The position numbers and the translations under genes are program-made. A model generated the notes under the pieces. It had not been told where the DNA came from and searched no databases. It saw nothing but the letters and a program-made list of their open reading frames with translations. From Acidobacteriota bacterium (lineage in GTDB: Bacteria; Acidobacteriota; Blastocatellia; UBA7656): DNA of 52,656 bases. Positions 23,726 to 32,171 of the stretch are shown in pieces (within the stretch, counting starts at the first letter, position 1; the number at the start of each line of letters is the position of its first letter). The stretch lies in the NCBI GenBank assembly GCA_038040445.1, contig JBBPIG010000026.1:1-52656 (forward strand), read 5' to 3'.

Positions 23726-24832
23726 CTAGCGCGTCGTCTCTTCATCGTTGCCCGCGAGCGCGCCGGCATTCTCCTCGCGCCAAGACGCGCTCCACGAGCG
23801 CCCTTCATCTCTCAGCATCCTGAGCAGCGTGATGGTGACTGCCAGAATCACAGGACCTATGAACAGGCCCAGGAAGCCAAACGCGCTTACGCCGCCGAAC
23901 ACGGCAAAGAAAATCAGCAGCGTGTGCATCTGCACTCGACCGCTGATCAAGTAGGGTCTGAGGAAGTTGTCGATCGTGCCCACGACGAACGCTCCCCAGA
24001 CAACCAGAATAACCGCCCAGACCCAACTGCCGCTCGCCAGCAGATAGATCGAAGCCGGCACCCACACCGCCGCTGTGCCAACCACCGGCAGCAATGCGAA
24101 GAAGGACGCGACAACGCCCCACAAAACCGGCGAAGGAACTCCCGAAAACCAGAGCATCAATCCGACCAACGTGCCTTGAACCGCGGCAACCGCCAATCCG
24201 CCATAGACCGTCCCGATGATCGTGTTTTCCATTCCGCCGAAAAGCCTTTCAACCTGATCGCTGCTGAGCGGCAAGATCGCGGCAACTCGCCTGCGCATGG
24301 ATCTGCCATCGAGAAAGAGAAAGAAGAGCGTGAAGACAGTGATCACCGAGTTCACAATAAACGAAGTCACCCCCCCGACGATCATCCAACCTTCGGCAAC
24401 CAGGAACGCACTAACCTCCCTCAATCTGCTGAGCACCGACGCGCGCAGGTCGAACTTCGATAAGTCGACAAAGCGCCCGGCCCACTGCATCGGCCGTTCG
24501 AGCAGTTGGCTGACGAACGGGCTCAAGCCGCCGCTCTCGGTGCTTTTCTGATCGATGAGAACGTACAACGCCTCGATCTCTTCCTTGATGGCCAGCACAA
24601 TCGCAATCGCCGGAAGGATGATCAACAGAACGATGATGCTCGTCGATATGAGCGCGGACAGGCCCGGGCGGCGAAGCGCCCGCTGGATCTTGTCGTGCAC
24701 TGGAAAGAAGACCACCGCGATCACGACGGCTGAGAGAAGCGGCTTCAAGAAAGGCCGAAAGAGGAGATAAGAAAAGTACAAAGCGACGGCGGTCATCGCG
24801 GACAGGAAGATGATTGTGATTCGCTTTTTCAC
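23726..24832 (-). CDS. AI-2E/PerM family transporter
   Basis: This 368-residue integral membrane protein has about seven or eight hydrophobic helices. It matches the AI-2E (PerM) family: an N-terminal pair of helices, an amphipathic middle region (residues 85-150), and the C-terminal LLPVVGTAAVWVPASIYLL and GTIDNFLRPYLISGR motifs, with GLFIGPVILAV near the end. Family members export signalling molecules or act as Na+/H+ antiporters; the substrate is not predictable. It starts at GTG 24832 with only a weak GAGAG upstream. The next gene on the strand, topA, ends 143 bases upstream. Confidence 0.9.
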   Translation of the reverse strand: MKKRITIIFLSAMTAVALYFSYLLFRPFLKPLLSAVVIAVVFFPVHDKIQRALRRPGLSALISTSIIVLLIILPAIAIVLAIKEEIEALYVLIDQKSTESGGLSPFVSQLLERPMQWAGRFVDLSKFDLRASVLSRLREVSAFLVAEGWMIVGGVTSFIVNSVITVFTLFFLFLDGRSMRRRVAAILPLSSDQVERLFGGMENTIIGTVYGGLAVAAVQGTLVGLMLWFSGVPSPVLWGVVASFFALLPVVGTAAVWVPASIYLLASGSWVWAVILVVWGAFVVGTIDNFLRPYLISGRVQMHTLLIFFAVFGGVSAFGFLGLFIGPVILAVTITLLRMLRDEGRSWSASWREENAGALAGNDEETTR

Positions 24833-24975
24833 GATCCGGCTCTCAGGTCTTCGCAGTGACTGTATGGAATTCGAAGCGGGTTCTATTCGTGGGAACCCCG
24901 ATTGTCAATGATTGTCGGAACGTCGGCGCCAGCCCCGGGCGCGGAGCGATCAACGCGGAATGCGAGAGACGCGCA

Positions 24976-27468
24976 TCAAGCTGTTTGCAGCGACGGTTTC
25001 TCTTCCGTCTCGGCGGCGTCAACCTCGGGAACGGCTTCTTTGTACTTGCAGCCTTCCGCTCGGCATTGAAGGTCGCGCGTGCCGTCCTTCTTGACCTTCT
25101 CGACAATGAAGCGCGCGCCGCAGTCGGGGCACGATTGCGCAAGCGGCTTATCCCAAAGCGTGAACTTGCAAGCAGGATAGTTGCCGCAGCCGTAAAAAGT
25201 TCCGCGCTTGCTCTTCTTGACCACCAGCTCGCCTTCGCCGCATTCGGGGCAGCTCACGCCAACTGTTTCCTGCTTTATGTACTTGCACTTCGGATAATTC
25301 GAGCAAGCGGCGAAGGGGCCGTAACGGCCTTGCTTGAGCACAAGATGCTGGCCGCATTTCGGACACGCCTCTTCCAGCACGACGTCGGGCGCAGCAAACT
25401 TGCCGTCCTTTTGAATCTTTCGAGTGGTCTTGCATTCAGGATAACCGGTGCACGCGAGGAACTGCCCGAAGCGGCCGCGCTTCATCGCCATCGGGCGTCC
25501 GCAGTTGTCGCAAATCTCTTCGGCGGCTTCCGCGTGAGCTTCTTCGCCGGCCTCGTCGTGAGCCTTCGGAATATCCCGAGTCGTCTTGCACTCGGGGTAG
25601 TTGGTGCATGCGAGGAACTCGCCGAAGCGGCCGAACTTCTTAGCCATCGGCGAGCCGCAGTTCTCACACTTCTCGTCGGTGATGATCTCCTGGCGCTTCA
25701 CGTCGCGCATATGAAGCTTCGCGACTTCAAGATCCTTAGTGAACTTCTCGTAGAACTCCGCCAGCGTTTCGGTCCATCCCATCTTGCCGTCTTCGATCTC
25801 GTCCAACTCCTCTTCCATGTGCGCGGTGTACTCGACGTTGAACAGATCGTCGAAGCTCTCGACCAGCAGATCGTTGACTATTATCCCAAGCTCGGTCGGA
25901 TAGAAGCGGCCTTCCTTGCGCTGCGCGTATTCGCGGTCCTGAATCACGGTCATTATCGACGCGTAAGTGGAAGGCCGTCCGATTCCCTTCTCTTCCAGCG
26001 CTTTCACCAACGTCGCTTCGGTGTAGCGCGGCGGCGGCTCGGTGAAGTGCTGTTCGTCGACCAGACTATTGAGCGCAAGCCGCTCGCCTTCTTCGACCAA
26101 CGGCAGCTTGTGAGTTTGCTCCTCGTCCTCAGCGTCCTTCTCATCTTTGCCTTCTTCGTAGACCGCGAGGAAACCGTTGAACTTGATGACCGACCCGGTC
26201 GCGCGAAACAGGTATCTCGGCCCCGCGCTTATGTCGATCGTCGTTTGATCGAAAAGAGCCGGCATCATCTGAGACGCAACGAAGCGCTGCCAGATCAGCT
26301 TGTACAGCGCAAGCTCATCCTTGCCCAGGAAGCTCGCAACCGAATCAGGCGTGCGCATAGCCGACGTCGGGCGAATCGCTTCGTGAGCGTCCTGCGCGCC
26401 TTTCTTCGAGCGATAGAACACGGCCTTCTCAGGCAGATACTCCGGGCCGAATTGAGTGGTGATCAGGTCTCGCACTTCGACGAGAGCGGAATCGGCCACT
26501 CGCGTCGAATCGGTCCGCATGTAGGTGATCAATCCGACCAATCCTTCATCGCCGATCTCAATGCCCTCGTACAGCTTTTGCGCGATCTGCATCGCCCTCT
26601 TCACAGGAAACCGGAGCTTGCGCGAAGCCTCTTGTTGGAGCTTGGACGTGATGAACGGCGGAACCGGATTGCGCTTCTTCTCTTTTGTCGCAACTGAAGC
26701 GACGATGAACTGCTGCTGCTCGATCTCGGCAAGCAAATCCTTTGCTTGTTTCTCTTCCTTGATGTGAATCTCGGACGCCTTGAGCTCTTCGCCGAAATCC
26801 GAAGCCTTCACCGACTTGTCGTCGATTCGAAGCAGGCGCGAGTCGAAAGCGGGAGGAAGCTTTGCCGACAGGTTCGCGATGATGGTCCAGTACTCGGTTG
26901 CAGTGAACGCTTCGATCTCGCGCTCACGCTCTACGACCAGACGCACCGCGACCGATTGGACGCGGCCGGCCGAGAGTCCGCGTCGCACCTTGTCCCACAG
27001 CAAAGGGCTGACCTGATAACCGACTATTCGATCGAGCAGCCGCCGCGCTTGCTGGGCGTTCACGAGGTTCTCATCTATGTCGATGGGATGCTTGAACGAT
27101 TCTTGAATCGCTGTTTTGGTGATCTCGTTGAACATCACACGGCGGACCGTCTTTCGGTTCTTGCCGCGGCCTTCGAGCTCTTCCTTGATGTGCCAGCCTA
27201 TGGCCTCGCCTTCGCGGTCAGGGTCGGTCGCGACATAGATCGTGTCGGCGTCTTTCGCGGCTGCCTTCAGTTCTCGGATTACCTTTTCTTTGCCGGGAAT
27301 CACCTCATAGGTGGGCTCGAAGTTGTTGTCGAAGTCGATGCCGATGCCCTTCTTTGGAAGGTCCTTGATGTGGCCGACCGAAGCTAGAACCTTGTACCCG
27401 GCGCCGAGGTACTTATTGATTGTCTTTGCTTTTGAAGGAGACTCAACAACAACAAGCGCTTTTGCCAT
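24976..27468 (-). CDS. topA: DNA topoisomerase I
   Basis: This protein of about 830 residues is a type IA topoisomerase that relaxes negative supercoils. The TOPRIM domain is at the start (ALVVVESPSKAKTINKYL, then VATDPDREGEAIGWH with the metal-binding acids). The active-site Tyr is in LITYMRTDSTR. Five zinc-ribbon units follow in the C-terminal 220 residues, four of them Cys4 with the GRFGxFLAC pattern (starting CENCG, CDNCG, CPKCG, CPECG) and the last, CPDCG, ending in CRAEGC. ATG 27468 gives the standard MAKALVVVE start. A 613-codon open frame on the opposite strand is a composition shadow. The gene is complete and looks ordinary. Confidence 0.97.
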   Translation of the reverse strand: MAKALVVVESPSKAKTINKYLGAGYKVLASVGHIKDLPKKGIGIDFDNNFEPTYEVIPGKEKVIRELKAAAKDADTIYVATDPDREGEAIGWHIKEELEGRGKNRKTVRRVMFNEITKTAIQESFKHPIDIDENLVNAQQARRLLDRIVGYQVSPLLWDKVRRGLSAGRVQSVAVRLVVEREREIEAFTATEYWTIIANLSAKLPPAFDSRLLRIDDKSVKASDFGEELKASEIHIKEEKQAKDLLAEIEQQQFIVASVATKEKKRNPVPPFITSKLQQEASRKLRFPVKRAMQIAQKLYEGIEIGDEGLVGLITYMRTDSTRVADSALVEVRDLITTQFGPEYLPEKAVFYRSKKGAQDAHEAIRPTSAMRTPDSVASFLGKDELALYKLIWQRFVASQMMPALFDQTTIDISAGPRYLFRATGSVIKFNGFLAVYEEGKDEKDAEDEEQTHKLPLVEEGERLALNSLVDEQHFTEPPPRYTEATLVKALEEKGIGRPSTYASIMTVIQDREYAQRKEGRFYPTELGIIVNDLLVESFDDLFNVEYTAHMEEELDEIEDGKMGWTETLAEFYEKFTKDLEVAKLHMRDVKRQEIITDEKCENCGSPMAKKFGRFGEFLACTNYPECKTTRDIPKAHDEAGEEAHAEAAEEICDNCGRPMAMKRGRFGQFLACTGYPECKTTRKIQKDGKFAAPDVVLEEACPKCGQHLVLKQGRYGPFAACSNYPKCKYIKQETVGVSCPECGEGELVVKKSKRGTFYGCGNYPACKFTLWDKPLAQSCPDCGARFIVEKVKKDGTRDLQCRAEGCKYKEAVPEVDAAETEEKPSLQTA

Positions 27469-27791
27469 AACTAGAATACCACTCAACCCGAGAAGCGAAC
27501 CGCCTCAGATAGCTTTCTGACCGGACCTCCAAACTTCCGACTTTACAGTTGTGCGTTTTGGCGTGTCAAGCACAGCCACCTTCAGACGGTAGGTTAACAG
27601 TCCGTTGCGGTCCTTAAGTTCTTCTTCATCGTTCGTCTTCATCCGAGAGCGTGGGGCATCGGGCCTCTCGAGGGGTTTCAAGCAGGCGCCGATCATCAGT
27701 AAGGCCAACGCTCTCTGGAGAGTTGGTTAGTACCAATAGCCGCCGCCGCGCGTCCAATCGCATCACCGTCCTTACTTCGTGCAACCGCCGA
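27469..27791. other. Gap between topA and the Uma2-like gene
   Basis: This 323-base gap holds only short overlapping minus-strand frames that continue from the Uma2-like gene region. They lack ribosome binding sites and family likeness, so I call no gene. It could contain the topA promoter. Confidence 0.4.
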
Positions 27792-28352
27792 TCAGCCAAG
27801 TAGGTCTTCAACTCTGCAGGAAAGCCCGGGGATTGTCGGTGATGTCAGGGTCTTGCCGCGCTTCAGTCGTTGGATCTTTTGGTACTTCCCATTCTTCGGC
27901 CGCGAGTGAACCTCAATGACGTCTTTTCGCAGAACCATCAACCAAGCCTCCGGCATACCCGCGCGAGCATACAGCGGCAGCTTCACGTTGCGATCGTAAT
28001 CGACAGAAGTGTCGGCTACTTCGATCACCACTAACACATCCTCAGCCGTCGGATGCGAGTTGGAGTAAAAGTCCTTGCGGGGCTTGAGCAACGCGAGGTC
28101 CGGCTGGGGCTCCGATAAATCATTAAGTCGAATGGGGTCCTGCACGCTGACTATTGCGACGTCACCAAGCTTGCGATTAAGAAAGGAGCTTGATCGCTTT
28201 ACTGTTCCGCCATGGGTGCTGCTAATTGGGCTCATCTCAATGATCTCTCCCTCGATCAGCTCAACATGGGAGTCCTCGGAAAGGAGCCCGACTTCAGCCA
28301 TCCGGTGATACTCATGAACGTTGAAGTAGTGCTTCTGAAATTGAACCGACAT
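27792..28352 (-). CDS. Uma2-family (DUF820) PD-(D/E)XK nuclease-like protein
   Basis: This protein of about 186 residues starts at ATG 28352 (MSVQFQKHYFNVHEYHRM) after GAGGA. It shows the Uma2 layout: a helical start, HVELIEGEIIEMSPISSTHG, then EPQPDLALL and VLVVIEVADTS with the acidic residues of a PD-(D/E)XK core, and KLPLYARAGMPEAWLM. The family is widespread and multicopy in cyanobacteria and Acidobacteria and is thought to be nuclease-derived; its biological role is unproven. Nothing in the neighbourhood points to a restriction system. It is probably monocistronic. Confidence 0.85.
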   Translation of the reverse strand: MSVQFQKHYFNVHEYHRMAEVGLLSEDSHVELIEGEIIEMSPISSTHGGTVKRSSSFLNRKLGDVAIVSVQDPIRLNDLSEPQPDLALLKPRKDFYSNSHPTAEDVLVVIEVADTSVDYDRNVKLPLYARAGMPEAWLMVLRKDVIEVHSRPKNGKYQKIQRLKRGKTLTSPTIPGLSCRVEDLLG

Positions 28353-28427
28353 GTGCTTTATCCTCGCGCTCGGCGCAGCCCTAACCGCCTTTGACGTATC
28401 GGATGATACCACGGCATGGCAGCGGAC

Positions 28428-29522
28428 TCAGTCGGAGGCCGCCGTCTTCGCCACCATCTTCACTTGTTTCCGGATCGCGTCCTCGAGGTTCCCCGTTCGC
28501 TCCCAACTCGACCCGCTGGTGCGGAACCGCACGATGCCCTCGTGGTCGATCAGGATGTAGGTCGGAAATGCGCGCACGTCGAACGCCCGCTGTACCCGTC
28601 GCTCGCGATCCAAATACTGCGGCCAGGCCATCTGGTTCTTGGCAGTGAAGGCCCGCCACTTTTCCCCTTCGGTGTCCGAGCTGATCCCGATCATCACAAA
28701 TGAAGGCTCCTTCACGTACTTCTTGTGCAGGTTACGCAGCGACGGCACCGACTCCACACAAGGAGGACACCAAGTCCCCCAGAAATCCAACAGCACCACT
28801 TTGCCTTGCAGGTCCTCGAGCTCGATGTACTGGCCGTCCGATGTGGTAATAGAAAACTCCGGGGCGTAGTTCTCGCGGGCTCGCCGCGGGTTCTCGATCA
28901 TCTTGCGCGCCCTGTCGACGTCGGTCCCGCGTGGCTGTAGCTCCACGTATTTCTTAAGCTCGGCGATGCCCTCCTGGTCGCGCCCTTGCTGCATCAGCGT
29001 GAAGCCGAGGTTGTAGTGAACAATGGGCAGGTCGTCATTGAGTGCCAGCCCCTCCCGAAATGCCGCCTCCGCTTCCTGCAGTTTTTTCTGATCCTTGGCC
29101 CCCGATTGCCATTGGAGCGCGACCCCCTTTAGGTTGTACGCCTGAGCTCGAAGCTGGGTATCACTTCCCCCGAGCTCGATCGCCCTGTCGCAGCTTTCGA
29201 CTACGTTCTTATATGCCTCCAAACCTTGATAGGCTTCAGCCATCAAGAAAAAGCACTCGGGCGATTTCTTGTCTCGCATCTCGTTCGCGCGTTTGAAGCT
29301 CTTCAGCGCCTCTTCGTATCGACGCCGCTGGAGGAACTGGCGCCCCTTCTCCAGTTCATCTTCGTAGGCCACGTCGTCCCGCTGGGCCTGGGCAATCGAC
29401 CCTTTCGCCCCCGGGCTTACCACCGGTTCCAGAAACACCAGCAGACCTATTCCTAGTCCGATCGCCAGCAGGCGCAACCACAGCGCGACGCGTCGCCCAA
29501 CGCCTACTATCACTGTCTCCAT
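28428..29522 (-). CDS. TPR-containing TlpA-like thioredoxin protein
   Basis: This protein of about 364 residues starts at ATG 29522 with GGAGGG eight bases upstream. A signal anchor (LLAIGLGIGLLVFLEPV) leads into three or four TPR-like helix pairs (EKGRQFLQRRRYEEALKSFK, then VHYNLGFTLMQQGRDQEGIA). A TlpA/ResA-type thioredoxin domain at about residues 230-355 carries the WCPPC redox motif in DFWGTWCPPCVES and cis-proline in FPTYILID. It would reduce disulfides or act in cytochrome c maturation outside the membrane; the TPR part probably recruits a partner. TPR-TlpA fusions of this kind are common in Acidobacteria and Bacteroidetes, as far as I recall. Confidence 0.9.
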   Translation of the reverse strand: METVIVGVGRRVALWLRLLAIGLGIGLLVFLEPVVSPGAKGSIAQAQRDDVAYEDELEKGRQFLQRRRYEEALKSFKRANEMRDKKSPECFFLMAEAYQGLEAYKNVVESCDRAIELGGSDTQLRAQAYNLKGVALQWQSGAKDQKKLQEAEAAFREGLALNDDLPIVHYNLGFTLMQQGRDQEGIAELKKYVELQPRGTDVDRARKMIENPRRARENYAPEFSITTSDGQYIELEDLQGKVVLLDFWGTWCPPCVESVPSLRNLHKKYVKEPSFVMIGISSDTEGEKWRAFTAKNQMAWPQYLDRERRVQRAFDVRAFPTYILIDHEGIVRFRTSGSSWERTGNLEDAIRKQVKMVAKTAASD

Positions 29523-29692
29523 AGTAGTGCCCTCCCGTGCCTGCACGTCATATTGGACTCTCAGCGAGTTCACTCCGAGACTCCGAGTGTATTGTCCACG
29601 GACTGAACCGTCTTGCAAAACCATCCTTCACCTTCTGACTCAGCCTCCCAGCCATTGCTCCGCTGCGCTCCCATTCGTGGACCGACCCTTTA

Positions 29693-30829
29693 TTACATCC
29701 GCTTCACAAAGCTCTTTCCCGGAAGTTGCCTTATTCGATCCAGCATCTCGAGCTTTAGCAACGCCCCCATCAACTCGCCTGATCCCAAACCGGCTTTAGT
29801 GATCAACTGATCGATGTGAACGGCCTCGTCGCTGTTTAGCATCTTGAGCACCCTGCGCTCCGAATCCGACAGCGCGACTTCATCAAGAACTCTCTGCGCT
29901 ACGCGGGTCTCGCCGCGCTCGGCCGAAAGAATCGCCGCCTTCATTTCGGCGGGTAGCTCTTCAACCACGTCGCGCCAGGTTTGAACCAGTTTCGCCCCAT
30001 CCTTGATCAGATAGTTAGGGCCGAAACTCTTGGCCGACGTGATGTTCCCCGGAACCGCGAACACGTCGCGTCCCTGCTCATAAGCGAGCCGCGCCGTAAT
30101 CAATGAGCCGCTGCGCTCCGCGCCCTCGACGACCATCACTCCAAGCGCAAGGCCGCTGATCACTCGATTGCGAAACGGAAAGTTCTGCGACACCGGAGGC
30201 GTCGTCAGGGGAAACTCGGTCACCAGCGCTCCTTGCTCGGCGATGCGAGCGGCGAGCTTGCGGTTCTCTTTCGGATAAACCGCGTCGAGGCCTGTCCCCA
30301 TAACTCCGACCGTCAGCCCGCCGCCATCAAGCGCGCCTCGGTGCGCAGCCGAGTCGATGCCGCGAGCGAGTCCGGAGACTATCGTGACGCCCCGCTCGGC
30401 AAGCTCTCGCGAAAGCTTCTCGGCAACATTGCGTCCATAAGTCGAGCATCGCCGCGAGCCGACTATCGCTACCGCCGGTTGGGATAACGCGGTCGCGAAC
30501 GCACCCAGAAAGTAAATCACGATGGGTGGATCGTACGTTTCGCGAAGCAGCGCGGGGTATCGCTCGTCGTTCAGAATCAGCGCTTCTCCGCCTAGCCCCG
30601 CAAGCTGTTCGATCTCGCGAGTGGCTTTCTCGCGCGGCTCGGAGCTCTTGATCGCCTCGATAGTCTCGCGCCTAAGGCCCGCGGATTCGAGAGAGTGAGC
30701 GCTGGCATCGAATACAGATGTAGGCGAGCCGAATCTGTCGATCAGCATTGCCGCCGTCCGCGAGCCTACACCGACGATGAAGCTGAGCGCGATCCAATCA
30801 CGAACTGAGTTTTGCGATTCTGAGGACAT
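29693..30829 (-). CDS. dprA: DNA-processing protein DprA
   Basis: This 378-residue protein is a complete DprA, which loads RecA on incoming single-stranded DNA during natural transformation. An N-terminal helix-hairpin-helix region (IALSFIVGVGSRTAAMLI) precedes the Rossmann-type core with AIVGSRRCSTYGR, VSGLARGIDSAAHRGAL, GTGLDAVYPKEN and ERSGSLITARLA. A C-terminal winged-helix domain follows (SDSERRVLKMLNSDEAVHID). The start is ATG 30829. It is transcribed alone on the minus strand, 170 bases upstream of the TlpA-like gene. It suggests that the organism can take up DNA, but other com genes are not in the window. Confidence 0.96.
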   Translation of the reverse strand: MSSESQNSVRDWIALSFIVGVGSRTAAMLIDRFGSPTSVFDASAHSLESAGLRRETIEAIKSSEPREKATREIEQLAGLGGEALILNDERYPALLRETYDPPIVIYFLGAFATALSQPAVAIVGSRRCSTYGRNVAEKLSRELAERGVTIVSGLARGIDSAAHRGALDGGGLTVGVMGTGLDAVYPKENRKLAARIAEQGALVTEFPLTTPPVSQNFPFRNRVISGLALGVMVVEGAERSGSLITARLAYEQGRDVFAVPGNITSAKSFGPNYLIKDGAKLVQTWRDVVEELPAEMKAAILSAERGETRVAQRVLDEVALSDSERRVLKMLNSDEAVHIDQLITKAGLGSGELMGALLKLEMLDRIRQLPGKSFVKRM

Positions 30830-31069
30830 CGACTAAAGCTTTTTCAGCGCAAGCGAAGAACAAGATGTACCCAGGAGTGATTAGTTTCGGCTATCGCCGC
30901 GCCGTACGTGGAACATAAGGCCGCCCGATTCTATCGCTTTTGAGTTATTAGTCAAGCGATGTTTATGACACCGGACAGCCCGGGCGCCGCCTTTTTGCGA
31001 CAGGGGTGATTGAAGGCAACCGTGACGTGCTAGAATGAAGCTCGAATCGTGATAACCAGAGGAGGTCAG

Positions 31070-31312
31070 ATGACAGATGTTCGTAAAATGAAAGCAAGAG
31101 TCGAGGCCGCAATCAAACGAGCCGATCCCAAAGCGATGACCGGCACCTTCTACGATGACGCGAGCGACCGGCTCTTCGTTACTATCGTCAAAGGGTCACG
31201 AAAGATTTCTGTGGCTTTGCGAGGACGGGACTTTGGAAACGGCGACGCGAAAAGGATCGACACCGCGATCGAGGATGGGCTCAGACGCCTCGAACTCACA
31301 CCGATCGGCTGA
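31070..31312 (+). CDS. Small conserved hypothetical protein (80 aa)
   Basis: An 80-residue soluble protein starts at ATG 31070, preceded by AGAGGAGG; an upstream in-frame GTG would place the start before that site. The sequence is basic and mixed alpha/beta (MKARVEAAIKRADPKAM, DRLFVTIVKGSRKISVALRGRD). Its composition and ribosome binding site argue that it is real. No function is recognised. It is followed after 29 bases by another small gene on the same strand, probably one operon. Confidence 0.65.
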   Translation: MTDVRKMKARVEAAIKRADPKAMTGTFYDDASDRLFVTIVKGSRKISVALRGRDFGNGDAKRIDTAIEDGLRRLELTPIG

Positions 31313-31341
31313 TGCTTTCAGCCCGATCATTCATCCCTTGA

Positions 31342-31593
31342 ATGCGATTCGAATACAGAGTGACCGTGTTGGAGGAACTCGCGCGCCACGGCATCATTCC
31401 CGGAGACGACACTCCGCCCGAGTTGATTCACGACTTCGTAAACGCCTTATACCTGTTCGAGATTCGGCGGCTCAGAGGACGTCTGAGAGCCGGGTTGATA
31501 GCTAAGGTCGAATACGCACCCCAGGTCGAAGCGCTTCGCAACCGTTATCCAATACTATCGCTGCCAATTCGATTTTGGACCGAACCTGGGTGA
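31342..31593 (+). CDS. Small conserved hypothetical protein (83 aa)
   Basis: An 83-residue protein with balanced helical composition: YRVTVLEELARHGI, DDTPPELIHDFVNALYLFEIRRLR, then a hydrophobic end YPILSLPIRFWTEPG. The even charge pattern and clean ATG 31342 suggest a real gene, although no strong ribosome binding site is present. It lies 29 bases after the preceding small gene, so they are likely co-transcribed. I cannot assign a function. Confidence 0.6.
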   Translation: MRFEYRVTVLEELARHGIIPGDDTPPELIHDFVNALYLFEIRRLRGRLRAGLIAKVEYAPQVEALRNRYPILSLPIRFWTEPG

Positions 31594-31764
31594 CCAATGC
31601 GCGTCCGCGCGAATTTCCTTGCTGGACCCAACTACGAAAACAAACAAACGCGGCGGATCAACACGGTTGTCGGACCCACCTAAAAGCCGCGTGCGGCCGC
31701 TCGCCTTGCGCTGTCTTCCGTGGGACTGTAAGAATCAAAGGTATCGTGGATGCGGGGAGCGGCG

Positions 31765-32115
31765 ATGAGTGATAACCTGCAGGAGCTACGCAGCATCGAG
31801 GAGTTCGAGGCAGCATTGGCGGAGTCCGTCGCTCGGCCGGTGCTCTTCTTCAAGCACAGCCTGACCTGCCCAATCAGCACGCGCGCCTTTAGCGAACTGC
31901 AGTCTTATCTCACCAACGCGGACCCGCGGATCAGCTATAAGCTGATCACCGTTCAGAATGCCCGCGAGGTGTCCGACGAAGCTGCTTCCAGATTGCGGCT
32001 CGAGCATCATTCACCTCAGGCGATTCTAGTTCGAAACGGCCGCGAACTTTGGAGCGCATCCCACTACGAGATAACAGCGTCGGCGTTAGAGCAGGCCATA
32101 CGAACCACGGATTGA
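31765..32115 (+). CDS. ytxJ: YtxJ-like monothiol bacilliredoxin
   Basis: This 116-residue thioredoxin-fold protein has the signature KHSLTCPISTRAF, with one active Cys in the TCPIS motif. This is the pattern of the YtxJ group of the bacillithiol redox system, which reduces mixed disulfides between proteins and the low-molecular-weight thiol. The middle LITVQNAREVSDEAASRLRLEHHSPQAILV has the cis-proline strand. ATG 31765 follows GGGGAG after five bases. Its presence suggests that the organism makes bacillithiol or a similar thiol; the synthesis genes are not in the window. Confidence 0.88.
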   Translation: MSDNLQELRSIEEFEAALAESVARPVLFFKHSLTCPISTRAFSELQSYLTNADPRISYKLITVQNAREVSDEAASRLRLEHHSPQAILVRNGRELWSASHYEITASALEQAIRTTD

Positions 32116-32171
32116 AGCTGCCGTTACCTCGCTTGACCAGTCGAACGTTTTCACGATAATCATCCGGTGAC

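Noticed and set aside
24856-26697. 613-codon open frame opposite topA
   Set aside because: It is fully antisense to a clear topoisomerase I. Its translation is Arg/Leu-rich with no motif, and it arises from the GC-rich codon pattern of topA.
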